Below, in pieces: positions 36,340-45,202 of a DNA stretch of 64,000 nt. The stretch is from Streptomyces sp. Root1304. GTDB taxonomy: Bacteria; Actinomycetota; Actinomycetes; Streptomycetales; Streptomycetaceae. Both the position numbers and the translations under genes were made by a program. Where the stretch lies: contig NZ_LMEP01000008.1 in the NCBI RefSeq assembly GCF_001426405.1, positions 27,649 through 91,648 of the forward strand, written 5' to 3'. The notes below the pieces were generated by a model. It did no database searches. It saw only the letters and a program-made list of their open reading frames with translations, and was not told where the DNA came from. Position 1 is the stretch's first letter; each line of letters begins with the position of its first letter.

Positions 36340-36662
36340 GGACGCCTCCTTTCAGCGCGGTCACTTGTGGTTCCGCAGTCCCTATCGTCCTTCATGATGC
36401 GGATCGCGCGCCAAGTGGATAGACGGCGCGCAGGGGATTCGTGACGGTACTGGTGCAGAACGTGAGCACCGTTTGCTGGCGAATCGTCAGGAATCCTGCG
36501 GTATGCGGGGCCTGAGGAAGGGCCATGTAGCTGAAAATATGAAAGTCGTGCCGGAAGGGTGACGATGGGCGCGTACGGGTGAACGGACCCGCTCGCTACG
36601 ATGCCGCGAGGCCGCACGTCGGCCACGGAAATCGGCCAGGCCCACGACTCACGGGGGAGTCC
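36340..36662. other. Intergenic region upstream of sflA and the DUF5685 gene
   Basis: 323 bases between divergent genes. TACGAT at 36597-36602 could be a -10 for the DUF5685 gene but has no matching -35. No repeat or RNA was recognised. Confidence 0.4.
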
Positions 36663-37895
36663 TTGTTCGGAATCGTCAGACCCTGCACCCATCGGCTCAC
36701 CGACGGCCTCAAGACCGAGTGGATGGCCCACCTCTGCGGCCTCTGCCTGGCACTCCGCGCCGACCACGGGCAGTTCGCCCGCGTCGTCACCAACTACGAC
36801 GGGCTCATCGTCTCGGTCCTGACGGAGGCTCAGACCGGCACCGTGGCCTCCGGCCGACGCACCGCCGGGCCCTGCCCGCTGCGCGGCATGCGGACCGCGC
36901 CCGTCGCCCGCGGGGAAGGCGCGCGGCTCGCCGCCGCCGTCTCGCTCGTCCTCGCCTCGGCGAAGGTACGGGACCACGTCGCCGACCGGGACGGCCTGTT
37001 GGCCCGTCGGCCCGTCGCCGCCGCGGCCCGCCGGGTCGCCCGCTCCTGGGACAGGGCCGGTGCGAGGACCGGCCGCGCCCTCGGCTTCGACACCGCCGTC
37101 CTCGTCGACGCCGTCGACCGCCAGACCGGCATCGAGACCCTCGCGGGACTCGGCACCCCGCTGCTCACCGTCACCGAGCCCACCGAGACGGCGACCGCCG
37201 CCGCCTTCGCGCACACCGCCGTCCTCGCCGGCCGCCCGGAGAACGCCGCGCCGCTCGCCGAGGCCGGCCGGCTCTTCGGCCGCCTCGCCCACCTCCTGGA
37301 CGCCGTCGAGGACCAGACCGCCGACGCGGCGAGCGGCGCCTGGAACCCGCTCACCGCGACGGGCACCTCCCGCGCGGAGGCCCGCCGGCTCGCCGACGAC
37401 GCCCTGCACGGCATCCGCCTCGCCCTGAAGGACGCCGAGTTCACCGACGGCAGGCTCGTCCACGTCCTGCTCGCCCACGAACTCCGCAGCTCGGTCGACC
37501 GGGCCTTCGGCACGACCTGCGCCCACGGCGCGCCGGGACCGGGCCAGGGCCCGGTCCCGGGGAACCCGTACGGGGGCGGGGCCCCCGGCCCGTACGGCGC
37601 GCAGAACCCCTACGGGGGCAACCCGTACGGGGGCGGCAACCCCTACGGGGGCGGACCCGGTGGTCCCGGCGGCCTCCCGCCGCAGTTCGGCGGCGGCGCG
37701 CCGCAGGCGCCCAAGCCGCGCGGCTTCCTCGCCGGATGCGCCATGTTCACCTGGCTCCTCTGCACCTGTCAGCTCTGCTGCGCCAAGGAGTACGAGGGCC
37801 CCTGGTCCCGCAAGAAGCGCGAGGGCTGCTGCCGGGACTGCGACTGCCCGGACTGCTCCGGCTGTGACTGCTGCTGCCCCTGCGACGGCTGCTGA
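36663..37895 (+). CDS. DUF5685 family protein with Cys-rich C-terminal tail
   Basis: 410 residues from the TTG at 36663; homology begins there (FGIVRPCTHRLTDGLKTEWM) and a GGGGGAG site precedes it. The N-terminal domain has a CTH ... MAHLCGLCLAL cysteine set suggesting a metal centre, then an all-helical body (VLLAHELRSSVDRAFG). Next comes a Gly/Pro/Tyr repeat region (NPYGGGNPYGGG) and a 52-residue tail with 16 Cys (LCTCQLCCAKE ... CCRDCDCPDC ... CDCCCPC). Function unknown; convergent with an ABC binding-protein gene 19 bases away. Confidence 0.85.
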   Translation: MFGIVRPCTHRLTDGLKTEWMAHLCGLCLALRADHGQFARVVTNYDGLIVSVLTEAQTGTVASGRRTAGPCPLRGMRTAPVARGEGARLAAAVSLVLASAKVRDHVADRDGLLARRPVAAAARRVARSWDRAGARTGRALGFDTAVLVDAVDRQTGIETLAGLGTPLLTVTEPTETATAAAFAHTAVLAGRPENAAPLAEAGRLFGRLAHLLDAVEDQTADAASGAWNPLTATGTSRAEARRLADDALHGIRLALKDAEFTDGRLVHVLLAHELRSSVDRAFGTTCAHGAPGPGQGPVPGNPYGGGAPGPYGAQNPYGGNPYGGGNPYGGGPGGPGGLPPQFGGGAPQAPKPRGFLAGCAMFTWLLCTCQLCCAKEYEGPWSRKKREGCCRDCDCPDCSGCDCCCPCDGC

Positions 37896-37914
37896 CGCTC
37901 CGTCCGCCCCCCCG

Positions 37915-38883
37915 CTACTTCGTGGGCGCCGGGATCTCCGGCGGGGAGATCTCCGACCGCGCGATCCCCGAGGCCGTCACCCCCCACTTCCGGAGGATGC
38001 GGTCGTACGTCCCGTCCGCCTTCAGGCCGTTCACCGCGGCCCGGAAGGCGGGCGCGAGCGGGGTGCCCTTCCTGAACGCGAAGCCGACGTCGAGCCGCCG
38101 GTACTCGTTGAGGAACTTCACGTTCTTCTGCTGGGTCACCGCGTACCGCACGCCGTTGATGGTGTTCATCACGACATCGCTGCGGCCCTGCTGGAGCGAC
38201 ATCCAGATCGCCCCGGTCTCGCTGTAGACGTTCACCTCGTACGGCGGCTTGCCGGCCTCCGCGCACCGGCCCTTGTTCTTCTCCAGGGTCCGTTCGAAGG
38301 TGGTGCCCGCGTTCACCGCCACCTTCAGACCGCACAGCTGCGTCAGGTCGGTGACCGCCTTCAGCGTGCTGTCCGCCCGGCTCGCGAAGCCCTGGCCGTC
38401 GTTGACGTACGTCACGAAGTCGATGGCCTTGCGCCGCTCCTCCGTCACACCGAAGTTCCCGGTGCCCACGTCGTACTTGCCGCTGCCCAGTGCCGGCAGG
38501 ATCGCCTCGAAGCCGACCACCTCGCGCCGCACCTCCAGACCGAGGGCCTTCGCGACGGCCGCGGCGAAGTCGGCGTCCACCCCCACCACCGTCTTCCCGT
38601 CCGCCAGATAGGCCGAGCTGGGCGGTGTCGCGACCGAGGCGGCGAGGGTGAAGCTCCCCCGCTGCCGCACCTCGGCGGGCAGCAGCTTCGCGGCGGCCTC
38701 GTTCTTCTTCACCGCCGACACCACGTCCTCGGTCGGCAGCGCCCCCTTCGCCCCGCCCGTCGCCCCGGCCGGGGCCGTGGCGGGCTCACCTCCGGCGCAG
38801 GCGGTGAGCGTGAGTGCGGCGGCGGTGATCAGCGCGAAGCCGAGGGACGTGCGGGCGGTGCCGGAACGCGTACGCGTACTCAT
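37915..38883 (-). CDS. Polar amino-acid ABC transporter substrate-binding lipoprotein (family 3)
   Basis: 322 residues. Lipobox LTLTAC at ~29, Ala/Gly linker, then a type II periplasmic fold of the glutamate/cystine group: RGSFTLAASVATPPSSAYLADG, VVGVDADFAAAVAKALGLE, KYDVGTGNFGVTEERRKAIDFVTYV. Second binding protein of the locus; its close relative lies at 44167-45141 (shared TEERxK signature). Cotranscribed with the GNAT gene upstream (ATGA) and behind the leader peptide, suggesting a sulfur-containing amino acid as ligand. Confidence 0.9.
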   Translation of the reverse strand: MSTRTRSGTARTSLGFALITAAALTLTACAGGEPATAPAGATGGAKGALPTEDVVSAVKKNEAAAKLLPAEVRQRGSFTLAASVATPPSSAYLADGKTVVGVDADFAAAVAKALGLEVRREVVGFEAILPALGSGKYDVGTGNFGVTEERRKAIDFVTYVNDGQGFASRADSTLKAVTDLTQLCGLKVAVNAGTTFERTLEKNKGRCAEAGKPPYEVNVYSETGAIWMSLQQGRSDVVMNTINGVRYAVTQQKNVKFLNEYRRLDVGFAFRKGTPLAPAFRAAVNGLKADGTYDRILRKWGVTASGIARSEISPPEIPAPTK

Positions 38884-39200
38884 GGTCTCGGGGTCTCCAG
38901 GAATTTCTCGAACGGCAGCGGGCCGATCGACTCGGGGTCGGCGGACACGTCGAAGAGCGGGCGGTAGCCGCTCGCCAGATAGAGGCCCTTGGCCTCCGGC
39001 TGGCGCGGTCCGGTCGTCAGACAGAGGCGGGAGTAGCCGCGGGCCGCGGCCTCCCGTTCGAGCACGGTGAGGACCCGGCGGGCGAGCGCGGAGCCGTACC
39101 GGGTCGTGTACTCGTGCGCCAGCTCATCGAGGAGCGGGCGCGCCAGGGGGTCGGTGGTCGTGGTCCGGTGCACGGACAGCGCGAAGGTCATGACGGTCAT
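38880..39200 (-). CDS. GNAT-family acetyltransferase, apparently internally deleted
   Basis: 106 residues, well short of the usual 150-170. The N-terminal ~35 residues (DPLARPLLDELAHEYTTRYG) and the C-terminal half (LARRVLTVLEREAAARGYSRLCLTTGPRQPEAKGLYLASGYRPLF) match a common actinobacterial GNAT, but roughly 60 residues holding strands beta2-beta4 and the start of the acetyl-CoA loop (RxxGxA/G) are absent, joined at TTRYG/SALARRVL. No frameshift is visible, so the frame was kept. Probably non-functional as an acetyltransferase, though its overlap with the binding-protein start (ATGA) may keep it translated. Confidence 0.7.
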   Translation of the reverse strand: MTVMTFALSVHRTTTTDPLARPLLDELAHEYTTRYGSALARRVLTVLEREAAARGYSRLCLTTGPRQPEAKGLYLASGYRPLFDVSADPESIGPLPFEKFLETPRP

Positions 39201-39338
39201 TCAGGGCGAAGGAGGCACGGGGGCAGCGGGTGGGGCGAGGGGAGAGGAGAGCTCAGGCACCCACGAGGGGGCCGGATGTGAAGGCGCCGCGGAAAACAGC
39301 ACGCGGGCAGGGTGCAACGGGCAGAGCGGAAGGTCGGC

Positions 39339-39407
39339 TCAACAGGAAGAGGACCACACGCGACCGAAGTCGATGTGGGAGCGCGTGACCAGCTGCTGCG
39401 GATGCAT
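39339..39407 (-). CDS. Leader peptide of the actinobacterial sulfur-gene type
   Basis: 22 codons, ATG at 39407 to TGA at 39341-39339. The core LVTRSHIDFGRVW followed by Ser residues and a C-terminal Cys matches the short 'putative leader peptide' family (R-x-HID-x-x-R-V-x-S-x-x-C) found upstream of cysteine/sulfur genes in Streptomyces. It lies 138 bases upstream of the GNAT-binding-protein operon in the same direction. Cys as the last codon fits sensing of cysteinyl-tRNA by ribosome stalling or attenuation. No clear terminator/antiterminator pair was found between it and the operon. Confidence 0.75.
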   Translation of the reverse strand: MHPQQLVTRSHIDFGRVWSSSC

Positions 39408-39478
39408 GGCCCCAGTGGAACAGGCATCCGTTCCCGCGTCAACCGCGATGAGACGTACGGCTCACAGTGCGGACACCC

Positions 39479-39509
39479 TTGACAGCAGGGCGTGTTGACC
39501 GCATAGCCT
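39479..39509 (+). promoter_or_regulatory. Candidate promoter of the plus-strand transport operon, with a downstream 5'UTR hairpin
   Basis: TTGACA (39479-39484) and TAGCCT (39504-39509) with a 19-base spacer, about 100 bases before the first permease. A hairpin of ~11 bp with one bulge lies at 39516-39544 in the leader. Confidence 0.5.
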
Positions 39510-39608
39510 CGAAGGGCGGATCGGGCTGAGGGGCCCGGATCCGCGGCTCAGCGTGTGAAGGCGCACCCCCGTGTTCGATCCGCCCTCTGGCATCCACGGA
39601 GCGTTCGC

Positions 39609-40460
39609 ATGTCCGCGACCCTCGTCAAGACCCCCTCCACGGCCCCGCCGGCCGCACCGACACCCCTACGGGTCGTCCCCGCCCGCCGCGTCGGGCAAGG
39701 GACCGCCGCGGCCCTCGTCCTCGCCCTGCTCGCGCTCGGCCTCGTCTCGGTCGTCCGCAACAAGGCCTTCCAATGGGACGTCGTCGCCCAGTACTTCACC
39801 TCCGCGTCCGTCCTGCGCGGCCTCGGCCTCACCCTGTGGCTGACCGCCCTCGTGATGGCGCTGGGCTTCGCCCTCGGCACCCTGCTGGCCGTGCTCAGGC
39901 TCTCCGCCAACCCCGTGCTACGGGCGGTGAGCTGGGGATACGTCTGGTTCTTCAGATCCACCCCGATCCTGGTCCAGCTGCTCTTCTGGTTCAACATCGG
40001 GGCGCTCTACCCGCAGATCCTCGGCGTGAACACGGTCAACCTCCTCGGCCCCGTCTCCGTCGCCGTCATCGGCCTCACCCTGCACGAGGCCGCCTACGCT
40101 GCCGAGGTCGTGCGCGGCGGCATCCTCTCCGTCGACCGGGGCCAGATCGAGGCCGCCCAGTCCCTCGGCCTCGGCGGGTGGCGCCGGCTCTCCAGGATCG
40201 TGCTGCCGCAGGCCATGCGTGCCATCGTCCCGCCCGCCGGGAACATGCTCATCGGCACCCTCAAGGGCACCTCGATCGTCTCCGTCATCGCGGTCCAGGA
40301 CCTGCTGTACTCGACCCAGCTCGTCTACCACCGCACGTACGAGATCATCCCGCTGCTCCTCGTCGCCACCCTCTGGTACGTCGCCGTCACCTCGGTCCTC
40401 GGCCTCGGCCAGCACTACGTCGAGCGGCACTACGCCCGCGGCACGGCCGGTGCGCGATGA
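39609..40460 (+). CDS. Polar amino-acid ABC transporter permease (copy 1)
   Basis: 283 residues. Membrane subunit of the His/Glu/cystine importer family: a ~35-residue polar N-terminus, five or six spans, and the EAA loop HEAAYAAEVVRGGILSVDRG with QIEAAQSLGLGGWRRL that couples to the ATPase. The RSTPILVQLLFWF segment is characteristic. Starts the plus-strand operon; its stop overlaps the FAD protein gene (ATGA). Confidence 0.92.
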   Translation: MSATLVKTPSTAPPAAPTPLRVVPARRVGQGTAAALVLALLALGLVSVVRNKAFQWDVVAQYFTSASVLRGLGLTLWLTALVMALGFALGTLLAVLRLSANPVLRAVSWGYVWFFRSTPILVQLLFWFNIGALYPQILGVNTVNLLGPVSVAVIGLTLHEAAYAAEVVRGGILSVDRGQIEAAQSLGLGGWRRLSRIVLPQAMRAIVPPAGNMLIGTLKGTSIVSVIAVQDLLYSTQLVYHRTYEIIPLLLVATLWYVAVTSVLGLGQHYVERHYARGTAGAR

Positions 40461-42262
40461 GCCCCCGCCCCGCGATCGTCGTCGTCGGCGCCGGACCGCG
40501 CGGGACCGGCTTCCTCGAACGCCTCGCCGCCAACCTGCCCGAGCTGTACGGCGACGGCCCCCTCGACATCCACCTCGTCGACCCGCACCCGCCGGGTCCC
40601 GGCCGCATCTGGCGCACCGAGCAGTCCCCGCTGCTCTGGATGAACTCCCGCGCCGGGGACGTCACGATGTTCACCGACGAGACCGTGGACCTGGCGGGAC
40701 CCGTCCGGCCCGGCCCCACCCTCGCCGCCTGGGCCGGCATCGACGGCCGTACCTTCCCCAGCCGTCCCCAGCAGGGCGCCTATCTGCGCTGGGTGTACGA
40801 ACGGGCCCGCGCCGCGCTGCCCGCCTCGGTCACCGTCCACGAACACCGCACCACCGCCCTGCGGATCGGCGGCCCCCGTGCGGGACGCCAGCGGGTCTGG
40901 CTGGACGGCGAGGGCGTGCCGCTCCTCGCCGACCTCGTCGTCCTCACCGTCGGGCACGTCGACGCCCGGCCGGACACCGAGCAGCGGGACCTGGCCGGCT
41001 TCGCCGCCCGCCACCGGCTCGTCCACCTGGCGCCCGACTTCACCGCCGACGCCGACCTCGACGCCCTGCCCGCCGGCGAACCCGTCCTCGTCCGCGGCTT
41101 CGGCCTCGCCTTCGTCGACCTGATGGTGCTGCTCACCGAGGGCCGCGGCGGCCGCTACGAGGGCGAGGGCGACGCACTCGTCTACGTGCCCTCGGGCAAG
41201 GAGCCCGTCCTGCACGTCGGTTCGCGCCGGGGAGTCCCGTACCACTCCAAGATCGGCTACGACCTCGACGGCGAACGGCCCCCGCTGCCCCGCTTCTTCG
41301 GGACCGAGCAGACCGACGCCCTGCTGGCCGGTACCGGGCCGATCGACTTCCGCCGCGACGTGTGGCCGCTCATCGACAAGGAACTCGGCTGGGCCCACTA
41401 CCACCGGCTCTTCTCCACCCACCCCGAGCGGACCGCGCTCGCCTGGGAGGACTTCGAGCGGGCCTACGAGGAAGCCCCGCCGCGCGGCGCCGAACTCGCC
41501 GCCGTGGTCGCCGCGGCCGTCCCCGACCCCGCCGACCGGCTCGACCTGGACGCCCTCGACCACCCCCTGGAGGGCCTGCGCTACGACTCCGCCGAAGCCC
41601 TCCAGCACGGGCTGCGCGACTACATCACCGAGGACCTGACCCGCCGCCACGACCCCGCCCACAGCTCCGACGCCGCCGTCTTCGCCGGACTGCTCTCCGT
41701 CTACGGCCAGCTCCTGAGGCTCGGCTCGCGCCTCGACCCCGGCCCCTGGTGGCACGGCTTCTTCAGCTACCTCGCCTCCGGACCGCCCGGCCCCCGGCTG
41801 CGGCAGCTCCTCGCGCTCTCCCGCGCCGGAGTCGTCCGCTTCCTCGGCCCGCGGCTCACCGTCGAGACCGACGAGGAACGCGGCCTCTTCCGGGCCACGT
41901 CCGCCGCCGTGCCGGGGGAGTGGACCGAGGCCCGCGCCCTGGTCGAGGCCCGCATCCCCGACCCCACCCTCGAACACAGCGGCAGCCCGCTGCTCCGGGG
42001 TCTGTACGAGGAGGGGACCCGCGCCACCACCGGCGGCCTCCTCGTCGTCGACCCCGCCGACGGCAGGCTCCTGGGGCAGGACGGACGCCCCCACCCGCGC
42101 CGCTTCGCCCTCGGCCCGCACACCACCGCGCGCACCGGCAGCGCCTTCACCCGCCCCCGTACCGGCGGGGTCGCGTTCGGGCAGAACGACGCCGCCGCAC
42201 GGGCCGTGCTGAGGCTCCTGCGCGACGGGGAGTGTCGGCTCCCGGTCCCGCTGAGCGCCTGA
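40457..42262 (+). CDS. FAD/NAD(P)-binding protein (NAD_binding_9 type)
   Basis: 601 residues. N-terminal dinucleotide-binding motif IVVVGAGPRGTGFLERLAANL with VDPHPPGPGRIW, a second strand-loop around LADLVVLTVGHVDARPD and VRGFGLAFVDLMVLLTEG, then a long uncharacterised C-terminal region. The family (PF13454-like) is poorly studied; some members are oxidoreductases or ornithine/lysine-hydroxylase-like. Translationally coupled to the permease, it may oxidise the imported compound or supply reduced flavin to the downstream monooxygenases. That role is inference. Confidence 0.82.
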   Translation: MSPRPAIVVVGAGPRGTGFLERLAANLPELYGDGPLDIHLVDPHPPGPGRIWRTEQSPLLWMNSRAGDVTMFTDETVDLAGPVRPGPTLAAWAGIDGRTFPSRPQQGAYLRWVYERARAALPASVTVHEHRTTALRIGGPRAGRQRVWLDGEGVPLLADLVVLTVGHVDARPDTEQRDLAGFAARHRLVHLAPDFTADADLDALPAGEPVLVRGFGLAFVDLMVLLTEGRGGRYEGEGDALVYVPSGKEPVLHVGSRRGVPYHSKIGYDLDGERPPLPRFFGTEQTDALLAGTGPIDFRRDVWPLIDKELGWAHYHRLFSTHPERTALAWEDFERAYEEAPPRGAELAAVVAAAVPDPADRLDLDALDHPLEGLRYDSAEALQHGLRDYITEDLTRRHDPAHSSDAAVFAGLLSVYGQLLRLGSRLDPGPWWHGFFSYLASGPPGPRLRQLLALSRAGVVRFLGPRLTVETDEERGLFRATSAAVPGEWTEARALVEARIPDPTLEHSGSPLLRGLYEEGTRATTGGLLVVDPADGRLLGQDGRPHPRRFALGPHTTARTGSAFTRPRTGGVAFGQNDAAARAVLRLLRDGECRLPVPLSA

Positions 42263-42270
42263 CCCCGTAG

Positions 42271-42354
42271 GGCACCTCCCGTACGGCACCTCCCGTACGG
42301 CACCTCCCGTACGGCACCTCCCGTAGGGCGACCCCCGTACGGCTCCTCCCGTAC
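42271..42354. repeat. 14-bp tandem repeat, six units
   Basis: Units of GGCACCTCCCGTAC at 42271, 42285, 42299, 42313, 42327 and 42341; the first three are identical, the fourth ends TAG, the last two carry 1-2 changes. A partial unit precedes. Located between the FAD-protein stop and the second permease start, inside the transport operon. GC-rich and non-coding. Confidence 0.85.
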
Positions 42355-42410
42355 GGGCACGTCCCGCGCCGCACCCCCCGCTCCTCCCGAGCCCCTTCCG
42401 AGGAACCGCC

Positions 42411-43313
42411 ATGTCTCTCACCAGCGATCCGCCCGCCACCCGCCCGGCCGGGAAGGAACCCGCCGCCACCCCCGCCCCGCCGGCACCGGCCGAGCTGGAG
42501 GTCGTCCCCGTACGCCACCCCTGGCGCTGGGCGGCCGTCGTCGTCACCGCCGTCCTGCTCGTCCAGTTCGCCCACGGGCTCGTCACCAACCCCGGCTGGG
42601 AATGGGACGTCTTCGCCGCGTTCTTCACCACCGAGACGATCCTCCAGGCCGTCTGGGCCACCCTCCAGCTCACCTTCTACGGCACCGCGCTCGGCTTCGC
42701 GATCGGCATCGTGCTCGCCTTCATGCGGCTGTCCGCCAGCCCGTTCCTGCGGTCCGTCGCCTTCGGCTACATCTGGGCCTTCCGCTCCATCCCGCTCATC
42801 GTCCAGCTGCTCTTCTGGTTCAACCTCGCCTACCTCTACAAGGAACTGAGCATCGGCGTCCCCTTCGGGCCGAGCTTCCTCACCTTCGACACCATGAGCC
42901 TGGTCGGCGAGATGAGCGCCGCCGTCCTCGGCCTCGCCCTGCACCAGGCGGCCTACGCGGCGGAGATCGTCCGGGGCGGTGTCCTCGCCGTGGACGGCGG
43001 CCAGTCGGAGGCGGCGGCCTCCCTCGGCATCCCGAGGCTCCGGCAGGTCCGGCGGATCGTGCTCCCGCAGGCGATGCGCTCGATCCTGCCCAACGCCGCC
43101 AACGAGATCATCTCGCTCTTCAAGGGCACCTCGATCGTCTCCGTCATGGCGATCGGCGAACTCTTCTACCAGGTCCAGGTCGTCTACGGCCGCAACGGGC
43201 GGGTCGTCCCGCTCCTGATGGTCGCCACCGCCTGGTACGTCCTGCTCACCACCGCGCTCTCCGTCGTCCAGCACTACGTCGAACGCCACTACGCGAAGGG
43301 GAGCACCCGATGA
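42411..43313 (+). CDS. Polar amino-acid ABC transporter permease (copy 2)
   Basis: 300 residues, paralogous to the permease at 39609 (shared WNPGWEWDVFAAFFT-like segment, RSIPLIVQLLFWFN and HQAAYAAEIVRGGVLAVDGG EAA loop). The pair probably forms a heterodimeric channel. Begins 57 bases after the tandem repeat array; its stop overlaps the ATPase gene (ATGA). Confidence 0.92.
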   Translation: MSLTSDPPATRPAGKEPAATPAPPAPAELEVVPVRHPWRWAAVVVTAVLLVQFAHGLVTNPGWEWDVFAAFFTTETILQAVWATLQLTFYGTALGFAIGIVLAFMRLSASPFLRSVAFGYIWAFRSIPLIVQLLFWFNLAYLYKELSIGVPFGPSFLTFDTMSLVGEMSAAVLGLALHQAAYAAEIVRGGVLAVDGGQSEAAASLGIPRLRQVRRIVLPQAMRSILPNAANEIISLFKGTSIVSVMAIGELFYQVQVVYGRNGRVVPLLMVATAWYVLLTTALSVVQHYVERHYAKGSTR

Positions 43314-44125
43314 GCTCCGTCACCACCGCCACCGCCACCGCGCACCCCGCGGCCGAGGCCGCCGGCACCGCCAAGGTCGAGATCCGGGCCGTCCACAAGC
43401 ACTTCGGCGCGCTCCACGTGCTGCGCGGCATCGACCTCGACGTCCGGGCCGGCGAGGTCACCGTGGTCCTCGGCCCCTCCGGCTCCGGCAAGTCCACCCT
43501 GCTGCGGACCATCAACCACCTGGAGAAGGTCGACAGCGGCACCGTCAGCGTCGACGGCACCCTCGTCGGCTACCGCCGCTCCGGGAACAAGCTGTACGAG
43601 CTGCGCGAGCGGGACATCCTCAAGCAGCGCACCCGGATCGGCTTCGTCTTCCAGAACTTCCACCTCTTCCCGCACCTCACGGTCCTGGAGAACATCGTCG
43701 AGGCCCCCGTCTCGGCCCTCAAGCGCCCCCGCGGGGACGCCGAGGCCGCGGCCCGGAAGCTGCTGATGCGTGTCGGGCTCGCAGACAAGGCGGAGGCGTA
43801 CCCCAAGCAGCTCTCCGGCGGACAGCAGCAGCGGGTCGCCATCGCCCGCGCGCTCGCCCTCGAACCCGGCCTGCTCCTCTTCGACGAGCCGACCTCCGCG
43901 CTCGACCCGGAACTCGTCGGCGAGGTCCTCGACGTCATCAAGGACCTGGCCGCCTCCGGCACCACCATGATCGTCGTCACCCATGAGATCGGCTTCGCCC
44001 GCGAGGTGGCCGACACGGTGGTCTTCATGGACGAGGGCCGGATCCTCGAACAGGGCCCGCCGGCCGAGGTCCTCGACGCCCCGCGCCACGAACGCACCCG
44101 CGCCTTCCTCTCCAAGGTCCTCTGA
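43310..44125 (+). CDS. Polar amino-acid ABC transporter ATP-binding protein
   Basis: 271 residues. Walker A GPSGSGKSTLLRTINHLE, Q-loop FVFQNFHLFPHLTVLENI, signature QLSGGQQQRVAIARALA, Walker B LLLFDEPTSALDPELV and H-loop VVTHEIGFA, all intact; strong match to the GlnQ/TcyC/ArtP group. The only ATPase of the locus, so it likely energises both permeases. Overlaps the permease stop. Confidence 0.95.
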   Translation: MSSVTTATATAHPAAEAAGTAKVEIRAVHKHFGALHVLRGIDLDVRAGEVTVVLGPSGSGKSTLLRTINHLEKVDSGTVSVDGTLVGYRRSGNKLYELRERDILKQRTRIGFVFQNFHLFPHLTVLENIVEAPVSALKRPRGDAEAAARKLLMRVGLADKAEAYPKQLSGGQQQRVAIARALALEPGLLLFDEPTSALDPELVGEVLDVIKDLAASGTTMIVVTHEIGFAREVADTVVFMDEGRILEQGPPAEVLDAPRHERTRAFLSKVL

Positions 44126-44166
44126 CCTCCTCCCCTTCCTTTCCCCTCTCACACAGGAGTACCGCC

Positions 44167-45141
44167 ATGAAGACCCGTCGCACCGTCCTCACCGCCCTCG
44201 CCTCGCTCACCGCCCTCGGGGTCCTCACCGCCTGCGGCTCGGGCGACGCCGCCGTCAACGAGATCAAGCCGGAGGGCCAGAAGGACACCGGCATCAACGT
44301 GGGCCCGGACCAGAACCGCGTCCACACCGCCGAGGTCGCCGCCCTCGCCGACAAGCTTCCCGAGGCCGTCCGCAAGAGAGGCACCCTGATCCTCGGCGTC
44401 TCCGCCAAGAGCAACCCGCCGCTCGCCTTCCGCGCCACCGACGACAAGACGCTGATCGGCGTCGAGCTCGACCTGGCCACCCTCGTCGCCGACACCCTCG
44501 GTCTGGAGCCGCAGTTCGAGCCGGTCTCCTGGGAGAACCTCTTCGTCGGCCTGGACAGCGGCAAGTTCGACGCCGTCTTCTCCAACGTCACCGTCACCGA
44601 GGAGCGCAAGGACAAGTACGACTTCGCCACCTACCGCCTCGACGACCTCGCCTTCGAGGCGAAGAAGGGCTCCGGCTGGACGGTGAAGGGCCCCGAGGAC
44701 GTGGCGGGCAAGCGGATCGCGGTCGGCACCGGCACCAACCAGGAGAAGATCCTCGTCGACTGGTCCCGGCAGAACGAGAAGGCCGGCCGCAAGGGCGTCG
44801 ACATCAAGTACTACGACAACACCACCGACTACTACCTCGCGCTCCAGTCCGGCCGGATCGACGGCTACCTCGGCCCCAACCCCACCGTCGCCTACCACGT
44901 GGCCTCCGCCGGACAGACCGAGGCCGTCGGCAAGTTCTCCGGAGCGGGCGCCGGACTCCAGGGCAAGATCGCGGCCACCACGAAGAAGGACAGCGGCCTC
45001 GTCGCCGCCTACGCGGCCGCGATCGACCACATCGTCGCGAACGGCACCTACGCCCAGGTCCTCAAGCGCTGGGGCCTGAGCACCGAGGCCGTCACGAAGT
45101 CGGAGATCAACCCGCCCGGCCTGCCCCGCACCAAGAACTGA
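44167..45141 (+). CDS. Polar amino-acid ABC transporter substrate-binding lipoprotein
   Basis: 324 residues. Lipobox LGVLTAC near residue 23, then a family-3 solute-binding domain: RKRGTLILGVSAKSNPPLAFRA, LIGVELDLATLVADTLGLE, KFDAVFSNVTVTEERKDKYDFATYR, and ILVDWSRQNEKAGRKG. Probably delivers the substrate to the permease pair encoded just upstream. Paralogue of the minus-strand binding protein at 37915-38883. Followed after 61 bases by the flavin monooxygenase pair. Confidence 0.93.
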   Translation: MKTRRTVLTALASLTALGVLTACGSGDAAVNEIKPEGQKDTGINVGPDQNRVHTAEVAALADKLPEAVRKRGTLILGVSAKSNPPLAFRATDDKTLIGVELDLATLVADTLGLEPQFEPVSWENLFVGLDSGKFDAVFSNVTVTEERKDKYDFATYRLDDLAFEAKKGSGWTVKGPEDVAGKRIAVGTGTNQEKILVDWSRQNEKAGRKGVDIKYYDNTTDYYLALQSGRIDGYLGPNPTVAYHVASAGQTEAVGKFSGAGAGLQGKIAATTKKDSGLVAAYAAAIDHIVANGTYAQVLKRWGLSTEAVTKSEINPPGLPRTKN

Positions 45142-45202
45142 CCCGCCCCCAGAAACGACCTGGGGCCTGCCCGACAGTCCCCACCCGCTCCGAGAGAGAC
45201 GC

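Noticed and set aside
39197..39442. 81-codon minus-strand frame between the divergent transport operons
   Set aside because: Ser/Pro/Arg-rich with no homology pattern; it overlaps in another frame the 22-codon leader peptide, which has a recognisable motif.
42271..42354. CRISPR array
   Set aside because: Units are 14 bases and contiguous, with no spacers and no cas genes.
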